DNA from: Thermoplasmata archaeon
GTDB lineage: Archaea; Thermoplasmatota; Thermoplasmata; Lutacidiplasmatales; UBA184
Assembly (NCBI GenBank): GCA_030043835.1
Contig: JASHWY010000078.1
Coordinates: 1-5,841, forward strand
Reading direction: 5' to 3'
Length of the DNA stretch: 5,841 nucleotides
Part shown: piece after piece, positions 4,955-5,841 of the stretch
How the letters are laid out: each line of letters opens with the position of its first letter
How positions within the stretch are numbered: position 1 is the first letter of the stretch
The notes under the pieces: model-generated
Seen by the model: the letters and a program-made list of their open reading frames with translations, nothing else
Databases searched by the model: none
Told to the model about the DNA's origin: nothing
Position numbers and translations under genes: made by a program

Positions 4955-5841
4955 AGACGATCTGGGCGAGCGGCCCGAGCGCGATCACCGGGAGGAAGAA
5001 GAGCGCCGAAATGATGACGAGAATGAGCGTCAAGTAGATCGTGAACGTCACGCTCGCGGTCCTCAGCGTCCCCCCGCCGGGAGGCATTTCCTCCTGCTGA
5101 GAGAACAGCCCTCCGATCTGGACCATCGCCCAGATAGGTACGAACCGGCCGATCGCCATCACGAGCGCCCCCGTGACGTTCCAGAACGGTGTGGCGTCGT
5201 TGAAGGCCGACGAGGAGAGCGCGCTTCCGTTGTTCGCCGCCTCGCTCGTGAGCTCGTAGAGGACCGACGTGAAGTTATGGGCCGAGGCAGGGACCGACGC
5301 CGTCGCGATCCCCGTCTGGCCGTAGAGCACGCCGACCGCGAACGGGATCAGGATGACGGCCGGATGGATCAAGAGCGCGAGCGCAGCCCACTTCACGTGA
5401 GGCGTGCCGATCTTCTTCCCGAGGTACTCGGGAGTTCGTCCCACCATGAGGCCGCCCACAAAGATCGCGAGGATGGCGAACAAAAGGAGGGTACCGAAAC
5501 CGGTTCCCTCTCCTCCGGGGGTGCTCTGCGTGAACATCCCGAAGAGCAGGACCATCTGAGCGACCGGCGATACCGTCCCGATCTGCAGGTTGTTCGCCCC
5601 GACGTTCGAATAGACGCTGACGACCTGGAAGAGCGACCCTTCCGGCAGGCTAAACCGGGTCTCCACGCCGACGGGGTAGCCGTTGCTCGCCGGGCCGAGG
5701 AACGGAACCGACGAGAGCGCCGGATTGGCGGCCGCCTGATAGGCGATAAAGAGGCCGACCGCGACCGAGAAGACGATCAGGATCGTGGCCATGTACGGCC
5801 ACGCCTCCCCTTTCCGCCGGACGACCTGCCCGAACGCGACC
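4953..5841 (-). CDS. kdpA: K+-transporting ATPase subunit A (KdpA), C-terminal half; 5' end outside window
   Basis: The last 295 residues of the K+-channel-like membrane subunit of KdpFABC. The frame stays open to the window edge (VAFGQVVRRKGEAWPYM), matching the family's A-F-G-x-x-V block, so the ATG at 5792 is internal and not the start. In this fragment the strongest signatures are GGLMVGRTPEYLGKKI at 129-144, HNFTSVLYELTSEAANNGSA at 188-207 (fourth pore loop and its filter glycine), TPFWN at 217-221 and LPVIALGPLA at 283-292. KdpA is related to Trk/Ktr channels and selects K+ through four pore loops. The third loop here (about 75-95) keeps a glycine (G81), but the usual M-H-D-S-F-x-x-L-G-G that follows is replaced by an L-Q-I-G-T-V-S-P-V-A stretch. 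The gene ends 10 nt before kdpB. About 260-280 residues should lie beyond the window, judging from the usual length near 560. Confidence 0.97.
   Translation of the reverse strand, partial: VAFGQVVRRKGEAWPYMATILIVFSVAVGLFIAYQAAANPALSSVPFLGPASNGYPVGVETRFSLPEGSLFQVVSVYSNVGANNLQIGTVSPVAQMVLLFGMFTQSTPGGEGTGFGTLLLFAILAIFVGGLMVGRTPEYLGKKIGTPHVKWAALALLIHPAVILIPFAVGVLYGQTGIATASVPASAHNFTSVLYELTSEAANNGSALSSSAFNDATPFWNVTGALVMAIGRFVPIWAMVQIGGLFSQQEEMPPGGGTLRTASVTFTIYLTLILVIISALFFLPVIALGPLAQIV

Noticed and set aside
2831..5014. 727-codon open frame on the plus strand, antisense to all of kdpB
   Set aside because: Its product is a monotonous Arg/Asp/Glu/Gly-rich string without any domain. It mirrors the high GC at the third codon positions of kdpB, whose protein has every expected motif.

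Overview
The window is GC-rich and densely coded. Its strongest taxonomic marker is a diphthine synthase (dphB). That enzyme makes diphthamide on elongation factor 2, a pathway of archaea and eukaryotes, so the DNA is almost certainly archaeal. High GC together with a Kdp potassium pump would fit a GC-rich thermoplasmatote or another euryarchaeal lineage, but the lineage is inference and cannot be settled from this window.

Layout from right to left on the minus strand: kdpA (C-terminal half, 5' end cut by the window edge), kdpB, kdpC, a tandem-domain universal stress protein (Usp) and dphB. These five genes are packed like one transcription unit. There are 10 nt between kdpA and kdpB, an ATGA overlap between kdpB and kdpC, 2 nt (or a TTGA overlap) between kdpC and usp, and 15 nt between usp and dphB. 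The promoter, any kdpF and the start of kdpA lie beyond position 5841. No kdpD or kdpE is visible.

On the plus strand at 153-542 is a small single-domain receiver (CheY-like) protein. It converges on dphB and the two genes overlap by 20 nt at their 3' ends. The leftmost 152 bases hold no gene I can support. They contain an AT-rich, TATA-like stretch and a short direct repeat, plausibly the control region of the receiver gene.

Functionally, KdpA (K+ channel-like subunit), KdpB (P-type ATPase) and KdpC (single-span accessory subunit) form a high-affinity K+ importer. The Usp gene directly behind kdpC resembles the extra gene that ends the kdp operon of some haloarchaea and is a candidate regulator. 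dphB links this unit to translation, perhaps only by co-transcription. The points most worth checking are a KdpA third pore loop that departs from the usual sequence, the kdp-linked Usp with eroded nucleotide-binding residues, the receiver that lacks two switch residues, and a 9-base element repeated just before two start codons. I see no defence system, mobile element, CRISPR array or RNA gene here.
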